Origin: Cyclobacterium sp. 1_MG-2023
GTDB taxonomy: Bacteria; Bacteroidota; Bacteroidia; Cytophagales; Cyclobacteriaceae
Direction: 5' to 3'
Assembly: GCF_030546805.1 (NCBI RefSeq)
Contig: NZ_JAUOPC010000001.1
Location: 146,081-210,080 of the forward strand
DNA: 64,000 nucleotides
The notes under the pieces are model-generated. The model was not told the origin of the DNA. It worked only from the letters and a program-made list of their open reading frames with translations, and did not search any database. The position numbers and the translations under genes are program-made. Within the stretch, counting starts at the first letter, position 1. Each line of letters starts with the position of its first letter. This document shows positions 36,284-44,890 of the stretch, one piece after another.

Positions 36284-37444
36284 ATGAAAGACATTTTAAA
36301 AATTTTACAGCGGAGAAGGTTTATGAAGCTATTTGCTTCCGGTACAGCCGGAGCGCTCACAACGGCTAGTGTAGCTTTAGGAGCAGATAGGTCAACACTG
36401 AAACCTGCGAACAGAAAGGCAAAAAAGGTTTTAATGAAAGTAGGCTGCCAGTCCGGTGGGACTTCAGAAGAGAACTTGGCCTTTAAAGCCAGGCATGGTG
36501 TTTATAATATGGATGGAGGCATGCCAAAATTTATTCCGGGAAAAGGCTGGGATCTGGAAGATTCCTTGAGAAAAAGGGATGCATGTGAAAAATATGGTAT
36601 CAGTTTAGATGCCTATCATCTTCCGCTTACTTCGGCAGGAATTGACCGTGTGTTGGTTCCCAATATCATGTTAGGAAAAGCCCCTGAAAGAGACAGAGAA
36701 ATTGAGATGATTCAGCAGATGATTCAGGTTTCAGCCAAAACAGGGGTTAAATTATTGAATTATAACACCACCATTTTACCTGTTTTACGAACAGGAAGAA
36801 CCATTGATCCTAAAAGAGGAAATGCTTCTTACAGTACCTGGAATTATGAAGAAGCCCTCAAAAGGGAGCAACCAATGACAGTAGCGGGGAATGTGGATGC
36901 CGATGAAATTTTTGAACGCATAAAATATATGCTGGATAGGGTTGTTCCGGTGGCAGAGGAATATAAAGTTCAGTTGGGAAACCATATTGCAGATCCACCA
37001 GTACCGGATCAATACAAGGGAATAATGCGATGGAATAGTCCTGAAGTTTTTGAAGGAATGAAGAGGTTTGCTAAATTGTCGGACAGTCCCTATCATGGTT
37101 TTAATTTTTGCATTGGCTCCATTGCAGAGGGGCTTCGAGATCCTAAGAATGATATTTTCCCAATTATAGAATATTTCGGTAAGCAAAAGCAAATATTTAA
37201 TGTACACCTAAGAAATATTAAAGGAAATTATAACAATTTCCAAGAAGTATTTCCGGACAATGGAGAGATGAACTTTTTCCAAGTAATGCGGGCCTTAAGA
37301 GATGTAGAATTTGACGGGATGGTGATGCCCGATCATGTCCCAAAACACGAAGCTGAAGGTTCGGGTGAACAAGCTTTTGCTTTCGCTTATGGACATATTA
37401 TAGGCATTCTTCAGGCTTTAAAAGATGAGGCCGAAAACGCTTGA
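36284..37444 (+). CDS. UxuA-like mannonate dehydratase family protein with export signal
   Basis: A 386-residue TIM-barrel protein related to mannonate dehydratase (UxuA). Motifs: GNHIADPP, FNFCIGSIAEG, NVHLRNIKG, then the EVFPDNGEMNFFQVMRALRD and PDHVP stretch that ends the active site in UxuA. The first 35 residues read QRRRFMKLFASGTAGALTT, a twin-arginine-like export signal with hydrophobic core, so the mature enzyme may be periplasmic; E. coli UxuA is cytoplasmic. It removes water from mannonate in the classic pathway; the substrate here could be another acid. It is 20 bp after the permease gene and 60 bp before garR. Confidence 0.8.
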   Translation: MKDILKILQRRRFMKLFASGTAGALTTASVALGADRSTLKPANRKAKKVLMKVGCQSGGTSEENLAFKARHGVYNMDGGMPKFIPGKGWDLEDSLRKRDACEKYGISLDAYHLPLTSAGIDRVLVPNIMLGKAPERDREIEMIQQMIQVSAKTGVKLLNYNTTILPVLRTGRTIDPKRGNASYSTWNYEEALKREQPMTVAGNVDADEIFERIKYMLDRVVPVAEEYKVQLGNHIADPPVPDQYKGIMRWNSPEVFEGMKRFAKLSDSPYHGFNFCIGSIAEGLRDPKNDIFPIIEYFGKQKQIFNVHLRNIKGNYNNFQEVFPDNGEMNFFQVMRALRDVEFDGMVMPDHVPKHEAEGSGEQAFAFAYGHIIGILQALKDEAENA

Positions 37445-37504
37445 TTAACAAACGACTATCAATAAGAATTAATAAGTGACCAATTAAAATAAAACGCAAC
37501 TATT

Positions 37505-38380
37505 ATGAAAAAAGTAGGATTTATAGGATTAGGAATCATGGGAAAACCCATGGCCATTAACTTAATTGATGCAGGGTATGATCTTATCGTATTGGATAGC
37601 AACAAGGCAGCGGGAGATTTAACCCAAAAAGGCGCAAAAGCCTATTCCACCTGTAAAGAAGTAGCCGAGAATGCAGAAATTATTATCACCATGCTTCCTG
37701 ATTCCCCTGAAGTAAATGAAGTTGTTTTTGGAGAAGGAGGGGTTTTGGAAGGTATTCAGTCAGGTGCTGTGTTTGTAGATATGTCTACCATTGCTCCTTC
37801 CACTGCCAGAGAAGTTGCGGAGGCCATGCTTAAAAAAGGTGTAGATGCTTTAGATGCGCCTGTTTCAGGTGGGCAAGTAGGTGCAGAACAAGGAAATCTT
37901 TCAATTATGGTAGGAGGAAAGCAGTCAGCTTTTGACACTGCCAAGCCATTGTTTGAGGTGATGGGAAAAAGTGCAGTGTTGATAGGTGATGCCGGAGCCG
38001 GACAGATGACCAAAGCCTGCAATCAAATGATTGTGGGAATGACCATCCAAGCTGTAGCAGAGTCTTTTACTTTGGCCAAAAAAGCAGGAGTAGATCTTGA
38101 AAAAATGAGAGAAGCATTATTAGGTGGCTTTGCCCAGAGTCGAATTCTAGACCTCCATGGTCAAAGAATAATTGATCGAAATTTTGAGCCGGGTTTTAAG
38201 ATCAAATTGCACAGAAAAGACATGAATATTGCCTTAATGGCGGGCAAAGAATTTAAAGTGCCACTGTATGGTTCAGCGCTTGTAGCGAGCCATATGGATG
38301 CTGTATTGGCTGCGGGAATGGATGAAAAAGACCATAGCGCCTTGGCATTGTTAATGGAAAAATTTTCCAATGTGGACTAA
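37505..38380 (+). CDS. garR: 2-hydroxy-3-oxopropionate (tartronate semialdehyde) reductase
   Basis: A 291-residue beta-hydroxyacid dehydrogenase. It has the cofactor motif GLGIMGKPMAINL at the start, the substrate motif DAPVSGGQVGAEQGNLSIMVGG, and the catalytic lysine stretch KACNQMIVG. Length and motifs match GarR/GlxR, which reduce tartronate semialdehyde to glycerate. That would follow directly on a GarL-type aldolase, so this gene strengthens the reading of the cluster as hexarate catabolism. No export signal; cytoplasmic. Confidence 0.88.
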   Translation: MKKVGFIGLGIMGKPMAINLIDAGYDLIVLDSNKAAGDLTQKGAKAYSTCKEVAENAEIIITMLPDSPEVNEVVFGEGGVLEGIQSGAVFVDMSTIAPSTAREVAEAMLKKGVDALDAPVSGGQVGAEQGNLSIMVGGKQSAFDTAKPLFEVMGKSAVLIGDAGAGQMTKACNQMIVGMTIQAVAESFTLAKKAGVDLEKMREALLGGFAQSRILDLHGQRIIDRNFEPGFKIKLHRKDMNIALMAGKEFKVPLYGSALVASHMDAVLAAGMDEKDHSALALLMEKFSNVD

Positions 38381-38398
38381 ACCTTCAAGTCTAAAATT

Positions 38399-39712
38399 AT
38401 GAACAATAATCTATCAGGTAGGGGGCCGATCATAAAGGATATGGTCATTACCCCTATTGCGATTAAGGATCCTCCCTTACTTAATGCAGCAGGATTACAT
38501 GCACCTTATGCATTGCGAACAATAGTTGAGTTGATTACTGAGGATGGAATTGTTGGAATTAGTGAAATTCCGGGAAATGATGCCATCAATGATTCTTTAG
38601 CAGAAGCAGCCCCATTAATTATTGGAAAGGATGTCTATCAGCTTAATCAATTGCAAGCTTCAATTAATGCCTATTTTGGTACCGATACAAGTAAGGATAG
38701 GGGGGATGCACCTTGGGATCAAAGAAAACTGGTGCATGTTTTCTCGGCATTGGAAGTAGCCTGCCTGGACATTATCGGCAAAGTAGTAAACCGACCAATA
38801 GTAGACCTGTTGGGAGGAAAAATGCGAGATGCTGTGCCCTTTGCGGCCTACCTTTTTTATAAATATGAGGGTGCCGGAGGGTCACTGGGTTTTGGTACCG
38901 ATAAAAATGCCACAGGCTGGGATGCAGCCAGGCAGGATGAGGCCATCAACCCTGAAGGAATTGTTGCTCAAGCCCAAGCCATGTGCAAACACTTTGGGTT
39001 CCAATCTATAAAATTAAAAGGTGGGGCCTTTCCACCGGAGGAAGAAGTGGCCGCCATGTTTGCTTTGCATGAAGCATTCGGAGATAAAATGCCATTAAGG
39101 TTTGATCCCAATGCCATATGGAAGCCGGTAACAGCCCTACAATACGGTAAAGAAATGGAACCCATTTTAGAGTATTTGGAAGATCCGGTTCGTGGCCAAG
39201 AAGAAATGGCCAAGTTAAGAAAAGCCATTCAAACTCCCCTTGCTACGAATATGTGTACGACCTCATTCGAGGAAATTCCTGCGAGTGTTCGTTTGGGCGC
39301 GGAAGATATCATATTGAGCGATCACCATTTTTGGGGTGGGTTAAAAGCTTCTATGGAATTGGCCAAGCTTTGTAGTACATTCGGAAGGAAACTTTCCATG
39401 CATTCCAATAGCCACTTGGGGATTTCCTTGGCAGCCATGGTACATTTAGGGGCTGCCCTTCCTGAAGTCCCATATGCCTTGGATACCCATTATCCATGGC
39501 AATCAGAAGAGGTGATTTTAGGTGGAAGTATTCCCTTTGTCAATGGCTCAGTTGAAGTACCTAAAGGTGCCGGACTCGGGGTGGAACTTGACCGAAAAGC
39601 TTTGGCAAAGCTTCATCAACAATACCTTCAAGCTGGTTTGTCAAAAAGGGATGATCAAATTGAAATGCGAAAAGTTCATCCTGATTGGACTTTTCAAAAA
39701 GTCCGTTGGTAA
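38399..39712 (+). CDS. Glucarate dehydratase-like enolase superfamily enzyme
   Basis: A 437-residue enolase-superfamily dehydratase of the GudD type. Motifs: IKLKGG (the K-x-K base), RFDPNAIW (metal aspartate), LEDPVRGQEEMAKLR, LATNMCTT, SDHHFWGG, and MHSNSHLGIS with the general-base histidine. GudD turns D-glucarate (or L-idarate) to 5-keto-4-deoxyglucarate. There is no signal peptide, in contrast to the two later enolase-superfamily proteins. It lies 18 bp after garR. A galactarate or other aldarate dehydratase of the same subgroup cannot be excluded. Confidence 0.88.
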   Translation: MNNNLSGRGPIIKDMVITPIAIKDPPLLNAAGLHAPYALRTIVELITEDGIVGISEIPGNDAINDSLAEAAPLIIGKDVYQLNQLQASINAYFGTDTSKDRGDAPWDQRKLVHVFSALEVACLDIIGKVVNRPIVDLLGGKMRDAVPFAAYLFYKYEGAGGSLGFGTDKNATGWDAARQDEAINPEGIVAQAQAMCKHFGFQSIKLKGGAFPPEEEVAAMFALHEAFGDKMPLRFDPNAIWKPVTALQYGKEMEPILEYLEDPVRGQEEMAKLRKAIQTPLATNMCTTSFEEIPASVRLGAEDIILSDHHFWGGLKASMELAKLCSTFGRKLSMHSNSHLGISLAAMVHLGAALPEVPYALDTHYPWQSEEVILGGSIPFVNGSVEVPKGAGLGVELDRKALAKLHQQYLQAGLSKRDDQIEMRKVHPDWTFQKVRW

Positions 39713-39726
39713 AAAGGTCTTTTTAT

Positions 39727-39760
39727 ACCCATCTCTGTGTTGAGATGGGTTATTATTATT
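39727..39760 (+). terminator. Hairpin between the GudD-like and first RraA-like genes
   Basis: A perfect 9-bp stem, ACCCATCTC with GAGATGGGT, with a 6-base loop is followed by a TATTATTATTG tract. It lies just after the GudD-like stop at 39712 and ahead of the RraA-like start at 39784, so it may split the cluster into two transcripts or attenuate it. Confidence 0.6.
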
Positions 39761-39783
39761 GTATTACTTTAAACCGGTTTTGC

Positions 39784-40725
39784 ATGAAAAAATGGATGTC
39801 AATAGTTTTAGGATCTATTATTTTTTTCCTAGTTATTATCCCCGGAAATGGGCAACAAATTAGTAAGGAAGAGATGCTGTTTCTCACGCCAAACTGGCTT
39901 GGAGAAAGGTTTGAAGATGGTCGCCCAAAAGTCTCCGATGAAATTCTGGACAGGATGAAGGCTGTAACACATGAGGAAGCCTGGGCGGTTTTAAAGAATG
40001 AAGGTTATAAGTACCAATATGCAGAAAACTGGCAAACCATCCATTCTGATAGCGTTTTGGTTGGGAGGGCCTTGACAGCCACTTTTATGCCTGGAAGGCC
40101 AGATATCCATGACGCAATTGATAAAAGGGGGAAGGCTGAGGGGAAAAGAGGACAAAATAGTTGGCCTGTAGACCTATTGGTGCCCAGAGATGTATATGTG
40201 GCCAACCAATTTGGCCTTCACAAAGGAGGACCAACAATAGGCGATAATGTTGGCAATGCCATATATGCCAAGTCAGGTAATGGGATCGTCTATGATGGGG
40301 CAGTTAGAGATATCAATGGCTTAAAAGCGATTGGTGGATTTGTTTCCTTCTTTTCCAGCTATCATCCTTCCCATCACAATCAGGCCGGCGATTTAAATAC
40401 CATGTTAATTGGAATCAATACACCTACGCAAATTAGACAAGTAACTGTAATGGCCGGGGACGTGGTTTTAGGAAGAGATGGGGCAGTTACTTTTATCCCT
40501 CCTCATTTAGCCGAGAAGGTAGTAATTACTTCAGAGGTGGTTCGGCTTAGAGATATGTTTGGCCACAGCAGGCTTAGAGAAGGAGTTTATACTGCGGGAC
40601 AGATCGATACCCGCTGGTCTCCCGAAATTGAAAAAGATTTTTCTGAATGGCTCAATAAGCACAAAAAAGATTTACCAATTCCTAAGGAACAAATTGAAGA
40701 AATTCTTAAGGAAAGGACCTGGTAA
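39784..40725 (+). CDS. Exported RraA-like aldolase/decarboxylase family protein, copy 1
   Basis: A 313-residue protein of the RraA / 4-hydroxy-4-methyl-2-oxoglutarate aldolase fold (PF03737). The start at 39784 (MKKWMSIVLG) is chosen since it begins a signal peptide (hydrophobic to about residue 20, then GNGQQ). Motifs: GDNVGNAIYAKSGNGIVYDGAVRD, with the catalytic-site arginine and aspartate at R175-D176. The family includes class II pyruvate aldolases and oxaloacetate decarboxylases; a label as RNase E regulator would be misleading for an exported protein. A paralogue lies at 43739. It stands before two exported dehydratase-like genes, so it may cleave their 2-keto-3-deoxy products. Confidence 0.82.
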   Translation: MKKWMSIVLGSIIFFLVIIPGNGQQISKEEMLFLTPNWLGERFEDGRPKVSDEILDRMKAVTHEEAWAVLKNEGYKYQYAENWQTIHSDSVLVGRALTATFMPGRPDIHDAIDKRGKAEGKRGQNSWPVDLLVPRDVYVANQFGLHKGGPTIGDNVGNAIYAKSGNGIVYDGAVRDINGLKAIGGFVSFFSSYHPSHHNQAGDLNTMLIGINTPTQIRQVTVMAGDVVLGRDGAVTFIPPHLAEKVVITSEVVRLRDMFGHSRLREGVYTAGQIDTRWSPEIEKDFSEWLNKHKKDLPIPKEQIEEILKERTW

Positions 40726-40852
40726 TTCTAAAAAATTAAGTCCCTAATGAATAGTCTAATAGGCTATTATACTATTCAATGGGCTATTTATTGAATTATA
40801 TTTAAAAACATTGACTTTATTTCAATGATTGATTTAACCCAAATGACCTAAC

Positions 40853-42130
40853 ATGAGCAAAAACCTAAAAAGAAGATCATTCTTGTCAAAAGCCGCTTTA
40901 TCGGGAGTGACCGGAGCCGCTTTTTTATCCGGATACGGATCCTCTCTTTCTGCAGCTGTAGAAAAGATGCCAGCTTATTCCAATCCTTCTGACTTAAAGA
41001 TTACCGATGTGAAATGTGGCTATGTGAGGGGAGCATTGTATGTAAAGGTTTATACCAATCAAGATATTTATGGATGTGGAGAAGCAGTTGATGCCATTCA
41101 TGGTACTTACCACCTTGTAAAAAGACTTGGTGGACAAATCAAAAGTGAAAACCCACTTAACCCCAATCGACTTGCTGAACAGTTAAGGAAGGGAGCATTT
41201 TTCGGAGGCGCTCAATCGGGAGTATTTGTGGCTGTACTAACAGCCATAGAAACAGCCCTTTGGGATATTACGGGTAAGGTGTTTGGTGTCCCTGTCTACC
41301 AGTTGTTGGGAGGGAAATTTAGAGATAAAATCAGGGTGTATTGTGATACTGCGCTGTACACATCCAGAAATCCAAGCCCTCAAGATTATGCGCAAGCTGC
41401 CAGGGGAGCAGTGGATAGAGGCTATACTGCGGTTAAGTTTGATGTAGATGATGGGAGAGATCCGAACAAATACGATAGGTTTAACTGGACGGCAAGTCCG
41501 GCCGAGATTGATCGGATGTACAATGCCATAGCTGCTGTAAGAGAGGAAGTTGGAAAGAATATTGATATCTGTGTAGACATGCATGGCAGGTATGATTATA
41601 TCACAGGAGTGAAAATGGCCCGTATGTATGAAGACCTCGACTTGATGTGGCTGGAGGAGCCCATTCCTGCAGATAACCCCAAGCTTTATCAACAGCTTAC
41701 CCAACAAACCAGTACGCCGATCTGTACCGGAGAGAATGTCTATTTGGCCTATGGCTTTGTCAACCTGCTAAGTGAAGGTGGGGCGGATATAATTATGCCT
41801 GATATTCAGAAAGCAGGGGGCCTTGGTGAAGCACAAAGAATAGCCAACCTTTCTAATTTGTTTTATGTGCCCTTTAGTCCCCATATGGTTGCTTCATTTT
41901 TAGGAGCCATGGCATCTTGCCATGTCTGTGCTTCCGTTCCTAATTTTCAAATCATGGAATGGCAAATTTATATGGACACAGACCAGATGTGGCAAGACAT
42001 TGTGAGTTATGAGGGAGAAAGGACGGTAGATGGATTTATTAAACTTTCCGAAAAACCCGGAATAGGAGTGGAAATTAATGAAGAAGGCATGAAAAAATAC
42101 GCAGTGAAAGATATTCCTTTTTTTGAATAA
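40853..42130 (+). CDS. Tat-exported enolase superfamily (mandelate racemase type) enzyme, copy 1
   Basis: A 425-residue enzyme of the mandelate racemase/muconate lactonising group. The N-terminus has KRRSFLSKAALSG, a good twin-arginine motif, then a hydrophobic stretch; the mature protein begins about residue 35. Metal ligands are D242 (DMHGRYD), E268 (WLEEP) and E294 (TGEN); the general-base histidine is H344 (SPHMVA), and AVKFDVDD holds the other base. These fit sugar-acid dehydratases such as galactonate or mannonate dehydratase types, but the exact acid is unknown. Next to it, after 16 bp, lies a second enolase-superfamily gene, followed by a second RraA-like gene. Confidence 0.85.
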   Translation: MSKNLKRRSFLSKAALSGVTGAAFLSGYGSSLSAAVEKMPAYSNPSDLKITDVKCGYVRGALYVKVYTNQDIYGCGEAVDAIHGTYHLVKRLGGQIKSENPLNPNRLAEQLRKGAFFGGAQSGVFVAVLTAIETALWDITGKVFGVPVYQLLGGKFRDKIRVYCDTALYTSRNPSPQDYAQAARGAVDRGYTAVKFDVDDGRDPNKYDRFNWTASPAEIDRMYNAIAAVREEVGKNIDICVDMHGRYDYITGVKMARMYEDLDLMWLEEPIPADNPKLYQQLTQQTSTPICTGENVYLAYGFVNLLSEGGADIIMPDIQKAGGLGEAQRIANLSNLFYVPFSPHMVASFLGAMASCHVCASVPNFQIMEWQIYMDTDQMWQDIVSYEGERTVDGFIKLSEKPGIGVEINEEGMKKYAVKDIPFFE

Positions 42131-42146
42131 TTAAATAACAAAGACC

Positions 42147-43634
42147 ATGACAATGAAACCTAAAAACAATCCAAAATTTAAACATCTTTTTGACCTACCA
42201 AAAAATACCGGAAAAGTCGAGAAAAAGTCTCCACACAGCAGCTTTGTGGAGGAAAATATTCCCGACCGAAGAACCTTTCTTCAAAAGGCGGCACTTGGAG
42301 GGCTGGGGCTGGGTGCTTTTATGTCTATGCCCATTGAAGACACCTTGGCACATTCCATGCAGCAGGTCAATAGAAATTCAAACCCTTCAGATTTAAGGAT
42401 TACTGATTTAAGAATTGCAGAAGTTGCAGGAGCTCCCATGCGGTGTCCGATTATTCGAATCGATACCAATCAAGGTATTTATGGATTAGGAGAAGTTCGT
42501 GATGGGGCCAGTGCCAGATATGCTTTGGTTCTTAAAAGTCGGATACTTGGTGAGAATCCTTGTCAGGTCGAAAGGCTTTTTAAAAAAATTAAGCTTTTTG
42601 GTAATCATGCCAGGCAAGCAGGAGGGGTTTGCGGCATTGAGATGGCCTTATGGGATTTGGCAGGAAAAGCTTATAATGTACCAATTTACCAAATGTTGGG
42701 CGGTAAATACCGAGATTCCATCCGGCTTTATTCAGATACTACTAAATCCAGTGACCCGGAAGTCTTTGCAGACCGGTTAAAGGCCAGAAAAGACAAAGGC
42801 TATACCTTTCTAAAAATGGATTTTGGTGTGGAAATGGTAAAAGACAATGAGGGATCTGTTGTGAACACAAGGGCTTTTGAGAAAGGCAAGGCTTGGGATT
42901 CAGAATATGGGAGTTATGGTAGAACCGGCCATCCTTTCACCGGGGTACAAATTACAGATAAAGGGATTGCTGAAATGGTTGAATATGTTGCTGCTGTAAG
43001 AAATAAAGTAGGCTATGATATTCCATTAGCTGCGGATCATTTTGGACATTTTGATTATAAGGAATGTATCCGCTTGGGTGAAGCTTTGGAGCCTTATCGT
43101 TTGGCTTGGCTTGAAGACATGGTTCCTTGGTTTTATACTGAAAAATGGAAACAGATTACGGATGCCATCAAAACACCTACCTTGACAGGGGAAGATATTT
43201 TTCTTAAAGAAGAGTTTATAAAGTTGATTGATGCGCGGGCCATCGATATGATCCAACCTGATTTGGCCTCTTCCGGTGGAATTTTGGAAACTAAAAAAAT
43301 TGGGGATTATGCAGAAGAAAAAGGTATTCCGATGGCCATGCATTTTGCAGGCACTCCTGTTTCTTTTATGGCCAATATTCATTGTGCGGCCGCTACAGAA
43401 AATTTTATTTCTTTGGAACATCACTCTGTCGATATCCCTTGGTGGGAGGACATGGTAAAAGACATTCCCAAACCACTCGTCATAGATGGCTTTGCTAAAG
43501 TTCCGGAGGGTCCGGGTCTGGGTATTGACTTGAATGAGGAGGTAATAAAGGAACACTTACAAGATGGTACTGAGTACTTTGCACCTACAGAAGAATGGAA
43601 TACTGATCGTTCGAATGACAGGTGGTGGAGTTAA
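42147..43634 (+). CDS. Exported enolase superfamily enzyme, copy 2
   Basis: A 495-residue enolase-superfamily enzyme. It has an unusually long N-terminus, about 45 residues of basic sequence before DRRTFLQKAALGGLGLGAFM, a twin-arginine-like signal. The barrel carries D297 (AADHFGHFD), E323 (WLEDMVP) and E349 (TGEDIF) as probable metal ligands, K in FLKMDFG, and H399 (MHFAGTP) as base. It is less like copy 1 than expected for a recent duplication, so the two may act on different acids. It is 16 bp after copy 1 and 104 bp before the second RraA-like gene. Confidence 0.83.
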   Translation: MTMKPKNNPKFKHLFDLPKNTGKVEKKSPHSSFVEENIPDRRTFLQKAALGGLGLGAFMSMPIEDTLAHSMQQVNRNSNPSDLRITDLRIAEVAGAPMRCPIIRIDTNQGIYGLGEVRDGASARYALVLKSRILGENPCQVERLFKKIKLFGNHARQAGGVCGIEMALWDLAGKAYNVPIYQMLGGKYRDSIRLYSDTTKSSDPEVFADRLKARKDKGYTFLKMDFGVEMVKDNEGSVVNTRAFEKGKAWDSEYGSYGRTGHPFTGVQITDKGIAEMVEYVAAVRNKVGYDIPLAADHFGHFDYKECIRLGEALEPYRLAWLEDMVPWFYTEKWKQITDAIKTPTLTGEDIFLKEEFIKLIDARAIDMIQPDLASSGGILETKKIGDYAEEKGIPMAMHFAGTPVSFMANIHCAAATENFISLEHHSVDIPWWEDMVKDIPKPLVIDGFAKVPEGPGLGIDLNEEVIKEHLQDGTEYFAPTEEWNTDRSNDRWWS

Positions 43635-43738
43635 TAAAATCCTTTACTAAATTGATGGTTATCAATTTAGATGAAAGACTGGTTGTTTTATTACATTCTT
43701 TTCAGGAAATTCACGTTTAATTAGTTAAAAAATAGAAA

Positions 43739-44674
43739 ATGATGAAGAAGATTTTGCTTGTATGCTTGGTATGCTTGTCTGCTTTTAATAGGGAAAGTTT
43801 TTCCCAGCAGATTTCACCTAGTCCCGAACAGATAATTGCACTTACGGCCGAATGGAAAGGGGAAAGATTTCCTGACGGAAGACCTAAAGTTTCAGATGAA
43901 CACTTAGAAAGGTTAAAAGCCATTTCCATGGAAGAAGCATGGGGTATATTAAGAAATAAAGGTTATAACAATCAGTTTGAAAATGACTGGGTGATTATGG
44001 ATGAAAATGAAGTGATGACGGGTAGGGCAGTTACTGCTCAGTATATGCCATTCAGAGAAGATGTAGACAATCTAGTAAAGAAGGTTGGTAAAGAAGAGGG
44101 GCGTGCTCAATCCGGAGGAACCAACTCTTGGCCGATTGATGGTTTAGTAGATGGTGACATTTATATTGCAGACAGTTACGGGAAGATTGCTGATGGTACT
44201 TTGATTGGTGACAACCTAGGTACTGCCATTTATTCTAATTCCAAAAGAGGAGTGATTTTTAATGGCGCTGTAAGGGATATGGAAGGCTTATCTAAAATTG
44301 AAGGATTTAATCTTTGGATTAAGGGTCATGATCCCTCTTATATTCAAGAGATGATGCTTACAACGATAAATTATCCGGTAAGGATTGGAAGGGCTACGGT
44401 CTTGCCTGGTGACGCTGTTTTGGCAAACAAATGGGGAGTAATATTTATTCCTGCTCATTTGGTGGAAGACTTGGTAATCAATGCTGAGTTTACTGCCCTA
44501 AGAGATCAATTTGGCCACATGAGGTTGAAGGAAAAGAAATATACTGCAGGTGAAATTGACAGTAGGTGGAGTGAAGCAATTAAAGCTGATTTTATGGAAT
44601 GGTTAAATAAGAAAAATGACCTTCCAATGAGTAAAAAAGAGCTAGATGCTTACCTAGAAGATAGAAACTGGTAA
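43739..44674 (+). CDS. Exported RraA-like aldolase/decarboxylase family protein, copy 2
   Basis: A 311-residue paralogue of the protein at 39784-40725, with a signal peptide (about 1-22, ending in SFSQQ). It keeps the family core GDNLGTAIYS, GVIFNGAVRD with R179-D180, and the shared ends FGHMRLKEKKYTAGEIDSRW and LEDRNW. The two copies share features throughout, including the ERFPDGRPKVSDE segment near the start, so they are clear duplicates. It closes the cluster; a strong intrinsic terminator follows within 10 bp of the stop. Confidence 0.82.
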   Translation: MMKKILLVCLVCLSAFNRESFSQQISPSPEQIIALTAEWKGERFPDGRPKVSDEHLERLKAISMEEAWGILRNKGYNNQFENDWVIMDENEVMTGRAVTAQYMPFREDVDNLVKKVGKEEGRAQSGGTNSWPIDGLVDGDIYIADSYGKIADGTLIGDNLGTAIYSNSKRGVIFNGAVRDMEGLSKIEGFNLWIKGHDPSYIQEMMLTTINYPVRIGRATVLPGDAVLANKWGVIFIPAHLVEDLVINAEFTALRDQFGHMRLKEKKYTAGEIDSRWSEAIKADFMEWLNKKNDLPMSKKELDAYLEDRNW

Positions 44675-44682
44675 AATATAAA

Positions 44683-44716
44683 AACCTCCTTTATTAGTAC
44701 AAAGGAGGTTTTTTTT
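44683..44716 (+). terminator. Intrinsic terminator closing the sugar-acid cluster
   Basis: A perfect 10-bp stem, AACCTCCTTT with AAAGGAGGTT, with an 8-base loop, is followed by six T residues. It lies 9 bp after the second RraA-like stop and marks the end of the catabolic cluster. Confidence 0.92.
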
Positions 44717-44890
44717 ACCTATTCCCTGAACAATATTTAAGGTAATTGAATAAGGTTCAATGGATAGGCATTAACTATCCCTACAATTTCCTACAGATGT
44801 TTACCAGAAATGAAATTTATCTAAGTAATATTTAAATATAAACTGAAGAGGTTTAAATAATTGAAGCCTAATTACTGAATGAGATAAAAT

